From contig SWDT01000094.1 in the NCBI GenBank assembly GCA_009193035.1, positions 124,001 through 188,000 on the forward strand: a stretch of DNA of 64,000 nucleotides. Reading direction: 5' to 3'. Made by a program: the position numbers and the translations under genes. Origin of the DNA: Halicephalobus mephisto (taxonomy: Eukaryota; Nematoda; Chromadorea; Rhabditida; Panagrolaimidae). Under the pieces are notes generated by a model, which was given only the letters and a program-made list of their open reading frames with translations, did not search any database and had not been told where the DNA came from. Positions 24,528 through 35,593 of the stretch are shown here, one piece after another. Each line of letters opens with the position of its first letter. Positions within the stretch are counted from its first letter, which is position 1.

Positions 24528-27390
24528 ATGAATGGCCAAGGAATTGGACAACATCGAGGCCCTCCGGCGCAATACCCCAACCAGATTCACTCGTATTCGA
24601 CTGAATTATATGGGTGAGTTTTTATTTCCCGTTTCATATGACAGTTCTTTTGTTTAGTCAACCTGGCGCAAATGCTGTAATCACGATGCCACCGGGGACG
24701 TCATTCGTGGAGACCAACCGAGATGGTCATACAATGGTTGACATTACTATGAATGGGAATCCCGCTCCTCAAAATAGACCGAACATTGGTGGCTATATTA
24801 CGAGGCCGATGTTTGTGAACGTGATGCCGCAGTACCAGGTATATCCTCCGATGTATCAGCAAGTGCCTGTGGTCACTACTATGACTCAGCCAAACTCGGC
24901 TTATCAGATACCGGCCCAGACTCAGGTTGCTCAACAACCACAACAAACGCGACAACCACCACCCCCGCCACGCGAGAAGAAGATATTGAAGTTTATTAAT
25001 CCTAATACTAATGCTGAGGTTTCCCTTAATAATCAAGCCGATGCAAAGCCTGCAGCTGAACCTCCGAAATCGGAGTCTACTTCTCCTGCACCTGTGTCAG
25101 TGTCCGAGGCACCTCGTTCGAGTACCGACGAAGCCAGGCACAATTTCGCCCAATGCATTGCTAGTGCGTTCCAACAAGGAATGAAGACCAGTGATGTTCC
25201 TAAGCAAGAACAGACTCCGGAGCCGGAGAAACCTGTTTCGAAAGAACCTACTCCTATTTCAGATGGTATTGCCGAAGAAGAACAGAAGATAGAACCAGAA
25301 CCCGAGACCGAAATGGATGTTCCCGAGAAGGAACCAACTCCTGCTGTTATCGAATCGACAACTCCTCGTCGTTCGCTTTCTGAGGGCGGAGAACGTGTTG
25401 ATGAAATTCCTTCTGTTGTTGTCCAGGAAGTTCTTGAAACTGAAACCGGTGAAGAAAAATCGGAAGCCATCGATGCCTCCACTCCTCCTAAAGAAGACAA
25501 AAAAGCTGTACTAGCAGAGTACGAACAGAAAGTTGTTGAGTTTACACAGAACTCTACTAACATGCATAATCTTTCCAAAGCCATTTACACTCGCGATTTG
25601 ATTGAGCTTCTAAGACAGATTATCAAGGTATGGTTTATGTTGTACATAATTTAATTTCAACGGTGTTTTAGAAATTCAAAACTGTTGCTTGTCCTCTTTC
25701 TGAGGAAAAATTGAAGGAATTTTTGATTGACCGTAGCACAATGCCCCCACCAGTTCATTCTTCCGGTGTCAGTCGCGTTAAATATCAGCAACGTGGTGAT
25801 AATTTTAATCCTACATGGGCTCCCAGCAACAAAAACATGAAGTATCCTGGTCGTGGTAGTGATAACAAAGGGAAGAAAAATAATCAGCATCCGAGGGCGG
25901 TTTGTGAAATTTCTTTGATAATGAAATAATAATTTTTAATTTCAGCCATTTTCTGGTAGAATATCAATTCAAAGACAACCAGCTAAAGAGCTTAAGCGTG
26001 GCAAAGATGCTTGGGTTCCTGCAACGATTGCTCAGAAAACGGGTGCTGAAGAAACGGCTGATCGCATTGAGAAGGTCAGAAAGGACATTCGTGGTTTGCT
26101 GAACAAAATCACTCCATCTACTTACGATGAATTATCCCGCGAGTTTATCAACAAGAAGGTCTGGCAAGACCTGGATACTCTTCCTACTGTGGTAGAATTG
26201 ATTTTCACGAAAGCTGTTGAAGAACCTACTTTTGTTGGAGTGTATTCGGATTTGTGTCGGTTGCAGCACGAAGCGGAATCAAGTCATATGGGACCACAGA
26301 AAGAGAAACATTTCCACACAACGGTTGTCCGGAAGTGTCAGAATATTTTCGAAGGAACAACTCAGACTCCTGCTCAAGCTGCGCTTCAACGAGTAGAGGA
26401 AAAGCTTGTTGCTGAGGAAGATCCTAAGAAGAAGGAGCTCCTGAAAGAAGAAATAGAAGAATTAAAGGGGAAAGAAAAGCGTTATATGTTGGGTACCATC
26501 AAGTAGGTTTATTTTTAAGTTGACAGACTTGATGTTTGACTTGTTTTAGATTTATTTCTCACTTGTATCGTATCAATTTGCTCAATTGGAAAGTTATACA
26601 CTTCTGCATCATCAGTCTTTTACGGAAAGCAGACGAATCGGTATGTATTATTGTTACTGAGTTGTTTTCACGATATGTATTGCAGGGAAGTGAGCTCGAT
26701 ATTGAATTTAGTTTGAATCTTCTTGAGTCTGTGGGATTGTTTACGAATCCGAACGACAGAGCTAAACTTGATGAATTTGTTGTTTTTGTTAGCAAATTCA
26801 AACCGAAAGTCTCCAATCGCGTTCGCTTTATGATTCTTGGGTTAGAAGATTTGCGTTCAAAGGGTTGGGAAGCGAAGAATCAAGGACCCAAGACTAAGGA
26901 AGAAGTCAAAGCTGATGTAATCAAGGAGGAAGCTCAAAATAAACGAGAACGTGATGCTTATGAAGTGAATACTCTGAAAAAGCCGGCATACAGTGGACGT
27001 GCAAGTGGTCCTACTCCTTATTCTGGACGTCCGTCCAGGGATAATAAGAATGACCGCAAAGCTGCTGCTGTGATTGCTGCAAGCACAACCGGCGGCAGTG
27101 TTAAGAAGGATTTGAAACTCCAGAATGTATGTTGCTTTCCGTTTGTTGTGGTTACGTGTTCTTTTCAGGTTGAGAAGACAGATAAACTCGGTAAAGAACC
27201 TTGGAAAGCAAATAGGAAGCAGCCTGTGCCTTCAGATGAGGGATGGCAGACGGTACCGAAGAAGGATTCATCCATTGAACGGAAATCCAACAGTTCGGCA
27301 AATCTCAAAGATGTTGCGAATCAAAAGGATGGCTCAAGATCGGTGTCAACTACACCACCTCCAGCCACTGATCCGTCTTCCAGTCAATGA
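24528..27390 (+). CDS. ifg-1: Short eIF4G (IFG-1-like) translation initiation scaffold
   Basis: Seven exons (24528-24613, 24658-25627, 25672-25899, 25946-26502, 26550-26640, 26686-27126, 27169-27390) give 864 aa. After a Pro/Gln-rich N-terminus comes an acidic, Pro/Glu-rich region, then the eIF4E-binding area (residues about 335-350, AIYTRDLIELLRQIIKKF). The MIF4G HEAT domain follows at about 455-660: IRGLLNKITPSTYDELSREF, DLDTLPTVVELIFTKAVEEP, YSDLCRLQHEAE and VRFMILGLEDLRSKGW. eIF4G bridges cap-bound eIF4E, eIF4A and eIF3. The tail is basic and Ser-rich; I see no MA3 or W2 domain. The eIF4E motif has Ile where the canonical YXXXXL-phi has Leu. It is shorter than C. elegans IFG-1 as I recall it. 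It is convergent with Gly-rich gene A. Confidence 0.92.
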
Positions 27391-27862
27391 TGTGGGTAGT
27401 CGTGGTTCAACATTTTGGGGACTTTGAAGCTTTCTAGTGGTCCACGTTTTAAAATTTGTTTGTATCACGACCTTTGGTTGATCCTTGGTTACTTTATAAC
27501 AAATCAGCGGACCAACCAAGCTGTTTTGAAATCGTTGCTCATATCTTTTCGAGTTTCTAGCTACCACTATCGAGTGATTCGTAGTCGAAAATGCCGTGTC
27601 TTGAGCACTGGTTTCTTGTTATGGTGCGTCTTGTGCTTTCTACCCATTTACTAATTTATCGATTGCTCCTTTTTGTATTGCACTGGTTGTTCAATCCTTT
27701 TTTGGAAGGTTATAGAGCAAAGAGATTTTATTTATCGTGATGGTACCCTGTTTATTTTGGGCAAAAATAAACTGATATTGTTTATTTCCTGTACTACATA
27801 TTTACTGAGTAATTACAAGCGGAATGATATCAATCAGTTGTTGAGATGGAATGTAATCTTGT
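27391..27862 (+). other. Probable 3'UTRs of eIF4G and Gly-rich gene A
   Basis: There is no real coding frame. The right half (about 27720-27862) aligns with the segments just downstream of the other Gly-rich genes (for example 31260-31414 and 33820-33951), with shared AATAAACTGATATTG and AACTACAAGYGGAATGATATCA-like blocks, so it is the duplicated 3' end of that gene unit. Confidence 0.65.
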
Positions 27863-28445
27863 TTATCGTCCGAGACGGAGTCCGGCGTTCATAGCGTTCC
27901 CGGCTGAAATCATGGGGTTAGGGTACTTGGAGAGATGGGGTGGTTTTTAATTTTGAGAGTATTTGGAATTTTTATTGAGAAATTTGCTCTAGTGAGTGTT
28001 GTGTTTGATGGAGTAAGTACTTGGGTTTTGAAATATTGAAAAAAGAAATTTTAAGAATTTTGAAATTAAATTTAAAATTTGTTTTGTAAATAATGAAATG
28101 GTACTTACCGATACTGCTTCCGAGACTGGCACCAGGGCTTCCATATCCACCGTATCCTCCGTAACTTTGTCCACCGTATCCACCGTAATTGCTTCCATAT
28201 CCGCCGTATCCACTTCCGTAGTTACCGTATCCACTTCCATAATTACCGTATCCACTTCCGTAGTTACCGTATCCGTAACCTTGTCTGCCGTATCCTCCAT
28301 ATCCTCCTTGGTTACCGTAATAACCATTGGCGTTGGCTCCCATGGAGGTGAAAGGGGTCCGGGCCCCGAGGCCTACTCCAAACTGGGCCGTAGTCGGTCC
28401 GAGGACAGCCAGAAGAAGACAGAAGAAAACGAAGAATTTTATCAT
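27863..28445 (-). CDS. Gly/Tyr-rich secreted peptide A
   Basis: Two exons (28445-28109, 27903-27863) give 125 aa. A signal peptide (MIKFFVFFCLLLAVLGPTTAQ) is followed by FGVGLGARTPF and an array of GYGNYGSG and GGYG units; the short second exon encodes AGNAMNAGLRLGR. The layout resembles C. elegans NLP-29/CNC epidermal antimicrobial peptides, which are also clustered YGGYG peptides, but sequence of this type is too simple to prove homology; a cuticle or adhesive role is equally possible. It is one of four paralogues with the same exon phase and same terminal-exon type. The upstream block near 28500-28550 (TGACGTAGA, then TTTCGGTAAAGA, then GTCATTGATCAAAAAA) is conserved in genes B and C. Confidence 0.85.
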
Positions 28446-28849
28446 TTTTATATTTTTGATGAAATTAAATTTTCGATTTTCTTTTTATAGTCAAATTTTT
28501 GAATGACGTAGACGATATTTCGGTAAAGAAGGTCATTGATCAAAAAAAGTAAAATTTTTTTTATATTTTTTGATTAAAAATGTCCAGTTTATGAAGGTGG
28601 AATGACGTGGAGGTGTGTTTACGACGAAAATCGGAATTTTTGTTTCTGTTCGCTATATTTGATCGAAATTCGCACTGCAAATTAAAACTTTGGGTTATCT
28701 GAACTTTTTTGACGTTGACAAATCAGGTACTAAATCGAGAAGAATATAAACGATCGAATTTGAACTTGATAAAAATGTACGAAATATTGGAAAAATTTTG
28801 TTTTTTAGGAAATTTTTGAGATTTTAGGGAATTTCAGAAGTCTTCAGAA

Positions 28850-29420
28850 AGCAACGTGAGATTCAAGAAGATTCCAGAAGTTTCTACCAAGGTTTTAGAG
28901 GATTCTATGAAGCTGAAGGAGATTCAGAAGGTATTAAGAAGTTATGAAAACTTCTACGACAGTAAGAATGCCTTCAGAATTTTCAGAAATTAACATAAAG
29001 TCCAAAAAGAATTCAGAAGTTCCAGAAGATTGAAATTTTAGAGAATTCTATGAAGCTGAAGGAGATTCAGAAGGTACTAGGAAGTTACAAGAATTTCTAC
29101 AAAAGTGAGAATGACTTCAGAATTTTTAGAAATTAACATAAAATCCAAAAAGAATTCAGAAATTCCAGAAGATTGAGATTTTAGAGAATTCTATGAAGCT
29201 GAAGGAGATTCAGAAGGTATTAAGCAGTTATAAAAACTTCTACGACAGTAAGAATGAATTTAGAATTTTTCAGAAATTAACATAAAATCGAAAAAAATTC
29301 AGAATTTCCAGAAGATTGAAATTTTTGAAGATTCAGAAGGTATTAAAAAGTTATAAAAACTTCTACAGTAGTAAGAATGACTTCAGAAGTTATAAAATCC
29401 AAAAAGAATTTAGAAGTTCC
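28850..29420. repeat. Tandem repeat, 143-bp unit rich in TTCCAGAA / GAAGNTTC
   Basis: CTATGAAGCTGAAGGAG recurs at 28905, 29048 and 29191 (period 143), followed by a decayed copy. The array is dense in GAA and TTC pairs two bases apart, for example GAAGATTCCAGAAGTTTC near 28868, which fits a heat-shock element of four alternating units. Similar sequence without clear periodicity extends to about 29990. Confidence 0.85.
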
Positions 29421-30047
29421 AGAAAATTTGAAAAGTTCTGAAAGCTTCTGTGAGATCTCGGGAGATTCTGAAGCTACTGTGAAATGAGAAAAACCTTTTG
29501 AGAAATTATATGAAATTAAAGAACATTTCAGAAGTCCATATTCAATTCAAAAAGATTCTCGAAACTTCTATCAGAAAAGAGATCTTTGAAAATTTCATGA
29601 TTTTAAAAATATTCAGAAATTGTTACAAAATTGCAGAAGATTGTGGAAGATATTCTAAAATTGAAAAAAATTCGGAATCTACTGTGAAATTGGAAAAACT
29701 TTTAGGAGATTCTAGAAGACGTCAGAAGCTTCTATCGGATTCAAGACCGTACTGGGAGTTTCGATCATGTTCGATAAAGTTCCGGAAAATTTTCAAAGTA
29801 AAAAACGTTCGTGAAAATCCCTGTTGAATTCCAGAAACCTTCAATCGATTTTGAAAGATTTAATATTTCCATAAAATTTAGAAACTTCTATTAGATCTAG
29901 AAGGTCAGTTAAATTTGGAAAATCCAATTCTAATATTTCAAAAATTGAATGATACTGCAATCCCAGAAATGATTTCTCGCTTAAAGACATTTTTGAAGAT
30001 TAGGAATTTATCGAATCATTCTTCGAAGCACATGACAATATATATGA

Positions 30048-30372
30048 TCGGTAATATGTGATCGGAAATATGTGATTGGAAATATGTGATCGGTGATATG
30101 TGATTGATAATATGTGATTAATAATATGTGACTGATAATATGTGATCGGTGATATATGATTGACAATATGTGATCGGTAATATATGATTGGAAGTATGTG
30201 ATCGGAAATACATAGTCGATAATATGTGATTGATAATATGTGATTGATAATATGTGATCGGTAATATATAGTCGATAATATGTGATTGATAATATGTGAT
30301 CGGTAATATGTGATTGGTAATATATAATCGATAATATGTGATTAATAATATGTGATTGATAATATGTGATCG
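30048..30372. repeat. Minisatellite, 14-bp unit, about 23 copies
   Basis: Units vary around GATTGATAATATGT and GATCGGTAATATGT, forming an uninterrupted 14-bp array. The minus-strand frame through it is open only because 14-bp units without stops give a repetitive peptide; it is not a gene. Confidence 0.95.
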
Positions 30373-30573
30373 GAACGGCAATAACACTACTGATCTAGAA
30401 AGACTGCTAACAGTCTTAACAAAGATTTACCGATCATCTTACTTTTGTATGTCTTAGCGCGTTTATGATAACGGGTTTAATTACCCAAGTTTGAAATTTG
30501 TGTTCGGAATAAATTGACGAAGAGACAATACTTCGAACAACATGATTGGATTGCAATTTTTGAAAATTAGACC

Positions 30574-30740
30574 TATGCTTACACAGAAAAGCGCAATTTT
30601 TAGTCTTGTAACAATTGCGAAATACGAAAAAATATAATTGTCACATTTTTCATAAATATTTGACTTTTGTGACGAGAAATAAAACTTAATAGTAACGATT
30701 TGCATTTGTTACTGCGCCAAAAGTTACTTTTTGTGTACCA
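30574..30740. mobile_element. MITE-like element with inverted ends (copy 1)
   Basis: About 165 bp. The left end CACAGAAAAGCGCAATTTTT and AGTCTTGTAACAATTGCG is complementary to the right end ATTTGTTACTGCGCC and AAAAGTTACTTTTTGTGT. The interior contains TTGTCACATTTTTCATAAATA and TTTGTGACGAGAAATAAAA. The same arrangement recurs at 60693-60858, 62566-62727 and 62819-62976 and in interrupted form at 32586-32900 and 37012-38040. It is non-coding, so non-autonomous. Confidence 0.8.
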
Positions 30741-30989
30741 CACGTCCTGATATTCAGATTCTTCAAATATACTTTTTTTAGTATAGTTTTTGTCCTAACA
30801 GAAAGGTTTCAGAATAAAGGAATTGTTGTATTTGTCACTCCGAATGGCCCGTGTCTAGATGATGAAGTCGGTTCTCGAAGAAAGGATTTAGACAATAGAT
30901 GCCTCAAGCACAATACAAAACACTGTGTCGGACTCGACACAAACAAACATATATCAACTTCCCGCCAAGAAAAACTATGTTTTCTCGTC

Positions 30990-31228
30990 GAAGCCAGGAG
31001 AATCCGTCCGGGACCAAGCGCTCTGTCGATGTTAGGAGAATCTGTTCGGGACCAAGCACTCTGTTGATTCTAGGAAAATCCGTTCAGGACCAAGCGCTCT
31101 GTCGATACTAAGAGAATCCGTTCGGGACCAAGCGTTCCCTGTCGAAGCCAGGAGAATCCGTTCGGGACCAAGCGCTCTGTTGATTCTAGGAAAATCCGTT
31201 CAGGACCGAGCGTTCCCTGTCAGTTGCG
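30990..31228. repeat. Minisatellite, 38-bp unit, about 6 copies
   Basis: AATCYGTTCRGGACCAAGCG recurs at 31001, 31039, 31077, 31115, 31155 and 31193; the period is 38 with one 40. It is GC-richer than the surroundings and reads open on the plus strand for part of its length, but there is no supported gene. Confidence 0.93.
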
Positions 31229-31414
31229 CTTCTTATTAAGGATGAGGTGTCCGATACAACAGGAATTTTATTTATCGTAATAACACAGTATTAATTTTGG
31301 GTCACAATAAACTGATATTGCTTATTCTGAGTATTACCTAGTTACTAGATAACTACAAGTGGAATGATATCAGTTCATTTTTGGTTTCTGGTGATGAATG
31401 AAGCAGAATCAGAT

Positions 31415-31965
31415 TTAACGTCCGAGACCGAGTCCGCCACTGAAGGGTATTCCGGCTGAAATAACAAGCATTACGGTAATTTAGAAGACGAAAATGGTTT
31501 TGAATTTTTAAAGTGATTGTGAAATTTTCAGAATTTTTATTCGAAAATTTACTGGATACTGTATTTGATTAAGGACATATTTGCACTTTGAAAATATTAA
31601 AAAAAATAAATTCTGAGAATTTTAAAAAAGTTTATTGAATTTAAGATTTTTTAAACAGTGAAGCGATACTTACCAGCACCCCCTCCGAAACGAGCGTTAG
31701 TACCTCCATATCCTCGGCCACCATAGCTTCGTCCGCTGTATCCACCGTAATTTCGTCCACCATATCCTCCATAGCTTCGTCCGCTGTATCCACCGTAGCC
31801 ACGTCCACTGTATCCTCCATAACCACGATTACCGTAATAACCATTAGCATTAGCTCTCGTGGAGACGACAGGGGTCCGGGCCCCGAGACCCAGTCCGAAC
31901 TGAGGGACAGCCGATCCGAAGACCGCCAGAAGGAGAAGACCGAAGAAAACAATCAACTTTACCAT
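31415..31965 (-). CDS. Gly/Tyr-rich secreted peptide B
   Basis: Two exons (31965-31674, 31455-31415) give 110 aa: a signal peptide (MVKLIVFFGLLLLAVFGSAV) followed by PQFGLGLGARTPVV, then repeats of GYGGYSGRSYGGYGG type with Arg spaced through them, and a terminal exon encoding AGIPFSGGLGLGR. Closest in the window to gene A by the LGARTP and NANGYYGN blocks. The 3' flank (31260-31414) and promoter (32020-32085) match those of the other copies, so the whole transcription unit was duplicated. The cationic, Gly/Tyr-rich composition suits an antimicrobial or cuticle-associated peptide; this is inference. Confidence 0.85.
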
Positions 31966-32585
31966 TTTTGGGTATTTTGATGAAATGAAAACTTTTGATT
32001 TTGTTTTTATAGATGGATTTCCTCATTGACGTAGAAGGTGTTTCGGCAAAGACTTTAATGATCAAAAAAGTTAGATAAACTGTCTGTGCGTTACAAAACA
32101 GAAACATTTCCGATTTATGAAGGTTAAACGACATCGAGGAATGTTTGCGACGGAAATTAACCTATTGATTTATCTTCGCTAGATTACATAGGGAGTAATT
32201 CAGCGAATTGAATCGCAAATAATCTGAATTTTGATGATGTAACTCGGCACGTGACATTCGAAGATTCGGTTTATTAATCTTCATAGTGAAGTTCTTTCAG
32301 CCTCTTTCTATATCCTTAGTGATTTCTGGCGAGTAGTTGATAAATTTTGTAATTTCGTATTTCATCCTTTAGTTTTATCTTCAGAACTTCCCTTGCCATC
32401 ATCCACTTTCCGTATCCATAGTGAGTACAAGTAGAATGATAGAGTTGAAAACAGGATTTTTTTATCTTTCATTTTGGTAGATGTTTTTCATGTCTTTGAA
32501 GCTGAGGCATGCAGCGTCACATCTTCTACGGATCTCTTCGTCAACTTTGGGATCACATATGACAAGTTAACTCAGGTACACGTAC

Positions 32586-32900
32586 ATACAAAAAAGCGTA
32601 ACTTTTGGTCTTGTAACAATTGCGAAATGTAACACAATCGTTGTATTTTTCTTGAACATTTAATATTTGTGACTGTTCGGGGAGAAACTATAATAGAAAA
32701 AGGAGACCTGAAGAGATAGCCTGGATATTAGGGAACTTTAGAATACTGTAGGGCAAGAGTGACACTTCCAGTTGTCTATTGTAACTATTATATACGTCGT
32801 TTATCTGTACCTTATTTGTTAAATAAAGATTGGTAGTATTCTTCTTATTCCTAATCTTAACAGTGACGAAAGTTGAAACATAATAGTGACGATTTGCATT
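32586..32900. mobile_element. MITE-like element (copy 2), split by a solo LTR
   Basis: The left end (AAAAAGCGTAACTTTTGGTC and TTGTAACAATTGCGAAATG) begins near 32588 and the interior runs to 32673; it resumes at 32863 with GTGACGAAAGTTG and AACATAATAGTGACGATTTG. Between them is a 189-bp insertion flanked by GTGAC. The right end is replaced by a separate dispersed block at about 32903. Confidence 0.75.
32674..32862. mobile_element. Solo LTR (189 bp) with GTGAC target duplication
   Basis: The insertion starts TGTTCGGGGAG and ends CTAATCTTAACA, giving TGTT...AACA inverted ends, and is flanked by GTGAC at 32669-32673 and 32863-32867. It holds TATATA (about 32790) and an AATAAAG polyadenylation signal (about 32822) in LTR order. 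No internal retrotransposon body remains, so it is best explained by LTR-LTR recombination. Confidence 0.78.
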
Positions 32901-32987
32901 TTGATCGGAACGGCGATAACACCACCGATCCAGAGAGATTGCTAACAGTCTTAACAAAGATTTATCGATCATGTTGTTTTTTGTATT

Positions 32988-33210
32988 TGTTGGATTGTGC
33001 ATGATCTATTTGAATGCAAGCCACATAACTTTGGTCCCGAAGGGAAATACCCTGAGGATTAACGAAAGATATACGATTGCCTTTTGGCGGCAATTTGGAG
33101 ATTGCGCAATAATTGTGATAGAGTTGTGTTTTATCTCGTGCCTGAAGCCCCAATAAAGTTATTTCCATATATTTGTATCTACACGCGGATTCCCCAGCGA
33201 CGACCCAACA
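32988..33210. mobile_element. Possible second solo LTR (223 bp)
   Basis: The segment starts TGTTGGATTGTG and ends GACGACCCAACA, with an AATAAAG signal near 33153. The TGTTGG...CCAACA termini are LTR-like, but the flanks do not show a matching target duplication, so the boundaries are uncertain. Confidence 0.4.
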
Positions 33211-33574
33211 ATTAGTAACTTTCCAAGTCCCTTATTATGATTATTTTCCGAACCCGATACCAAAAATCCCAGTCCTGTTTCATGCACTAAATCCAGCAAA
33301 ATCCTAGAACGATATACACTATTCGATTCAACAACTCAAAATCTACTAAATGCGGTAAATTTTCCTTTTGAGACTCCAAGTACTAATGCCAGATCAGACG
33401 TTCCTTAGAACTCGATGAAACGATCCAGAAAAAATTCTAAAATTTGTTTATTAATCTGACAGATTAGTTTTCTTTTGTTTTAACTACTGTAGAAGATAAA
33501 TAAAAGTAGGCAGTACTTGTCAACACAGTAGGAACCCACAATCTTTACATCTATGAAGAAGATTCTCCGTTAAT

Positions 33575-33800
33575 AAAAAAATATTTTTTATTACAGTAAC
33601 TAAAAATACTGTATCTTGAGGATTGATTAATTTTCTTGAAAAGTTTAAAAAATATCTTTTTTATTACAGTAACTAAAAATACTCTATTTTGAGCATTAAT
33701 TAATTTTTTTGAAAAGTTTAAAAAAAATATTTTCTATTACAGTAACTAAAAATACTGTATCTTGAGGATTGATTAATTTTTTTGAAAAGTTTAAAAAAAA
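33575..33800. repeat. Tandem repeat, 68-80-bp unit, 3 copies
   Basis: TTACAGTAACTAAAAATACT followed by TGAGGATTGATTAATTTTYTTGAAAAGTTTAAAA occurs three times between 33590 and 33800. It is AT-rich and non-coding. Confidence 0.8.
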
Positions 33801-33951
33801 TATTTTGCACATTGTGAACATACTGTGTCTATTTTGGGCCACAACAAACTGATATTATTTATTCTGAGTACTGTATAGTTACTAGACAACTACAAGTGGG
33901 GTGATATCAGTTCACTTTTGGTTTCTGGCGATGGAAGGAGCGGAATCAGAT

Positions 33952-34409
33952 TCAACGTCCAAAACCGAAGGGCATTCCGACTGAAACAATACAAATTACG
34001 GTATTTTAGAAAAAAAAGGAAAATTTCGAAATACTAAAATTTTCAAATTTTTTACTGAATTTTTACTTGAAAATTTGCTCTAGTGGATACTGTATTTGAT
34101 AGATTAAAACTTCAATTTTGAAAATACTTAAAAAATTAATATTAATGATTTTTGGAAATTTATTTTTTAAACAGCGAAATGATACTTACCACCTCCATAG
34201 TTTTGTCCACCGTATCCACCATAACCTCTTCTACCGTATCCACCGTAACCTCTTCTACCGTATCCACCGTAGCCTCTTCCACCGTATCCACCGTAACCAT
34301 GTCCGCCGTAGAAACTTCCCATGGAGCCGTAGGGACTCATTCCGAACTGAGCCAAAGTTGATCCGAAGACGGCCAGAAGGAGAAGACTGAAGAAAATAAA
34401 TTTCACCAT
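33952..34409 (-). CDS. Gly/Tyr-rich secreted peptide C
   Basis: Two exons (34409-34190, 33980-33952) give 82 aa, the shortest of the four. A signal peptide (MVKFIFFSLLLLAVFGSTLAQ) is followed by FGMSPYGSMGSFYGGHG, then GYGGYGRRGYGGYG repeats with paired arginines and a terminal exon encoding VGMPFGFGR. The RR pairs could be processing sites. The promoter block at about 34465-34515 (TTGACGTTAC, TTTAGTAATGATTGTCATTG, ATCAAAAAAGTAGATAAA) matches genes A and B. Downstream 33820-33951 matches the 3' flanks of the others. Confidence 0.85.
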
Positions 34410-34978
34410 TTTTAGATTTTCTTGATGAAATTACAATGTTCCTTGCTCTTTTTATATTCAATTTTCTCCATAGACATTGACGTTACTTCAGTAATGATTG
34501 TCATTGATCAAAAAAGTAGATAAAAATGTCAGTACGTTACACAACAAAAAATATCCGGTTTATGGACGAACAAAAAGTAAAAAAATGTCCGCGATGAAAG
34601 TTAAACCATTGTAAGGTCTTCCTAAGGCGTGACAGAGGACAATTCTGAGTCGAGTTTGCGATTGAACTGAATTTTTTTGATGAAAAGTGATTTATGAATA
34701 AAAAATATCAGAAATCACATCATTGTTCTGAAAAATGAATTAAGTTCTGAGAAAATTTTCAATATTATTATAAATTTTTAAAAAACTTTGGAAATTTCGA
34801 TTAAATTCAGAAATTCAACTGAGAAAATTGAGTTTCAAGATTTTAAAAATTGAATAATCTTGTCATCTTTCATTCAGAGGTATTCTCAAGGATTTATGAT
34901 ACATCATGATGGTCCAGATTTTTCGTTCTTCGCCTCTGGCCTGGGACACAGATGGAAAAGTGGTAGTGAGCGTTGTTT

Positions 34979-35256
34979 GCCGTTGAAAAAGTCGCGATTT
35001 CAAACCTGTGAACATCTCGTGTCTTGTCCAATCGAGGTATCACTAATAGTGGAAGACGATGGGTACACAACAACTTATGGAAGTGAAAAAGTGGCCCTAA
35101 CTTCGAAAAAGCTACTCCAGGACTTCCAATCCAACGTAGTAAACAGGGTCGGAGAAATATACGGTAACTAAGGTTTTCGAAGACTAATGTTCACATCGAT
35201 GATCGGACACTCTGATCCACTTACACCCATGGCTGCGATGTTCATTGGTTGAATAC
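34979..35256 (+). repeat. 275-bp dispersed repeat, copy 1
   Basis: This block (starting near GTTGAAAAAGTCGCGATTTC and ending GTTCATTGGTTGAATAC) is nearly identical to 60868-61142 in a KCNQ intron. One copy reads open over about 100 codons, but the other has a length difference that breaks that frame, so I treat it as non-coding. On the minus strand GGTTTGAAATC (GGTTCGAAATC in the other copy) looks like a pol III box B. Confidence 0.85.
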
Positions 35257-35593
35257 GGGGAATTTTTTACATTTTTTACTTTCCCTCTGGTTCCAAATGA
35301 CGTCACTGCTGCAAATTGACGTGCAAGTTGTGTTCCTACGCCTCAAGGACCATCGTCCTGAGGGTCTTCTCTTTTTCTGCTACACTTACTGTAGTTTCCG
35401 AAAATACTTTATTTTGAATATTAATTGTTTAATTTTTGAAAATATAAAATAAAAATATTTCATGTATCGTGATATTATTTATTTTAATCAAAAATAAATT
35501 GTTTTTTATTTCGTTTTTCATATATGAAATAATCATGAGTGAAATGATTTAATCAAATTTTAGTTTTTATTGATGGATGAAATAAGATCAGAT

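Noticed and set aside
27415..27894. Two plus-strand frames after eIF4G (79 and 73 codons)
   Set aside because: They lie in the 3'UTR, have no domains, and the second coincides with the duplicated 3' flank of the Gly-rich genes.
28098..28490. Plus-strand Val/Ser/Thr-rich frame over Gly-rich gene A
   Set aside because: It is the complement of the glycine-repeat array; the minus frame has signal peptide, donor and paralogues.
30118..30387. Minus-strand open frame of 89 codons rich in ITYYQSHI repeats
   Set aside because: It is produced by the 14-bp minisatellite, which lacks stop codons in that frame.
34860..35171. 103-codon plus-strand frame
   Set aside because: It overlaps a dispersed repeat whose other copy (60868-61142) has a length change that breaks the frame, so coding constraint is absent.
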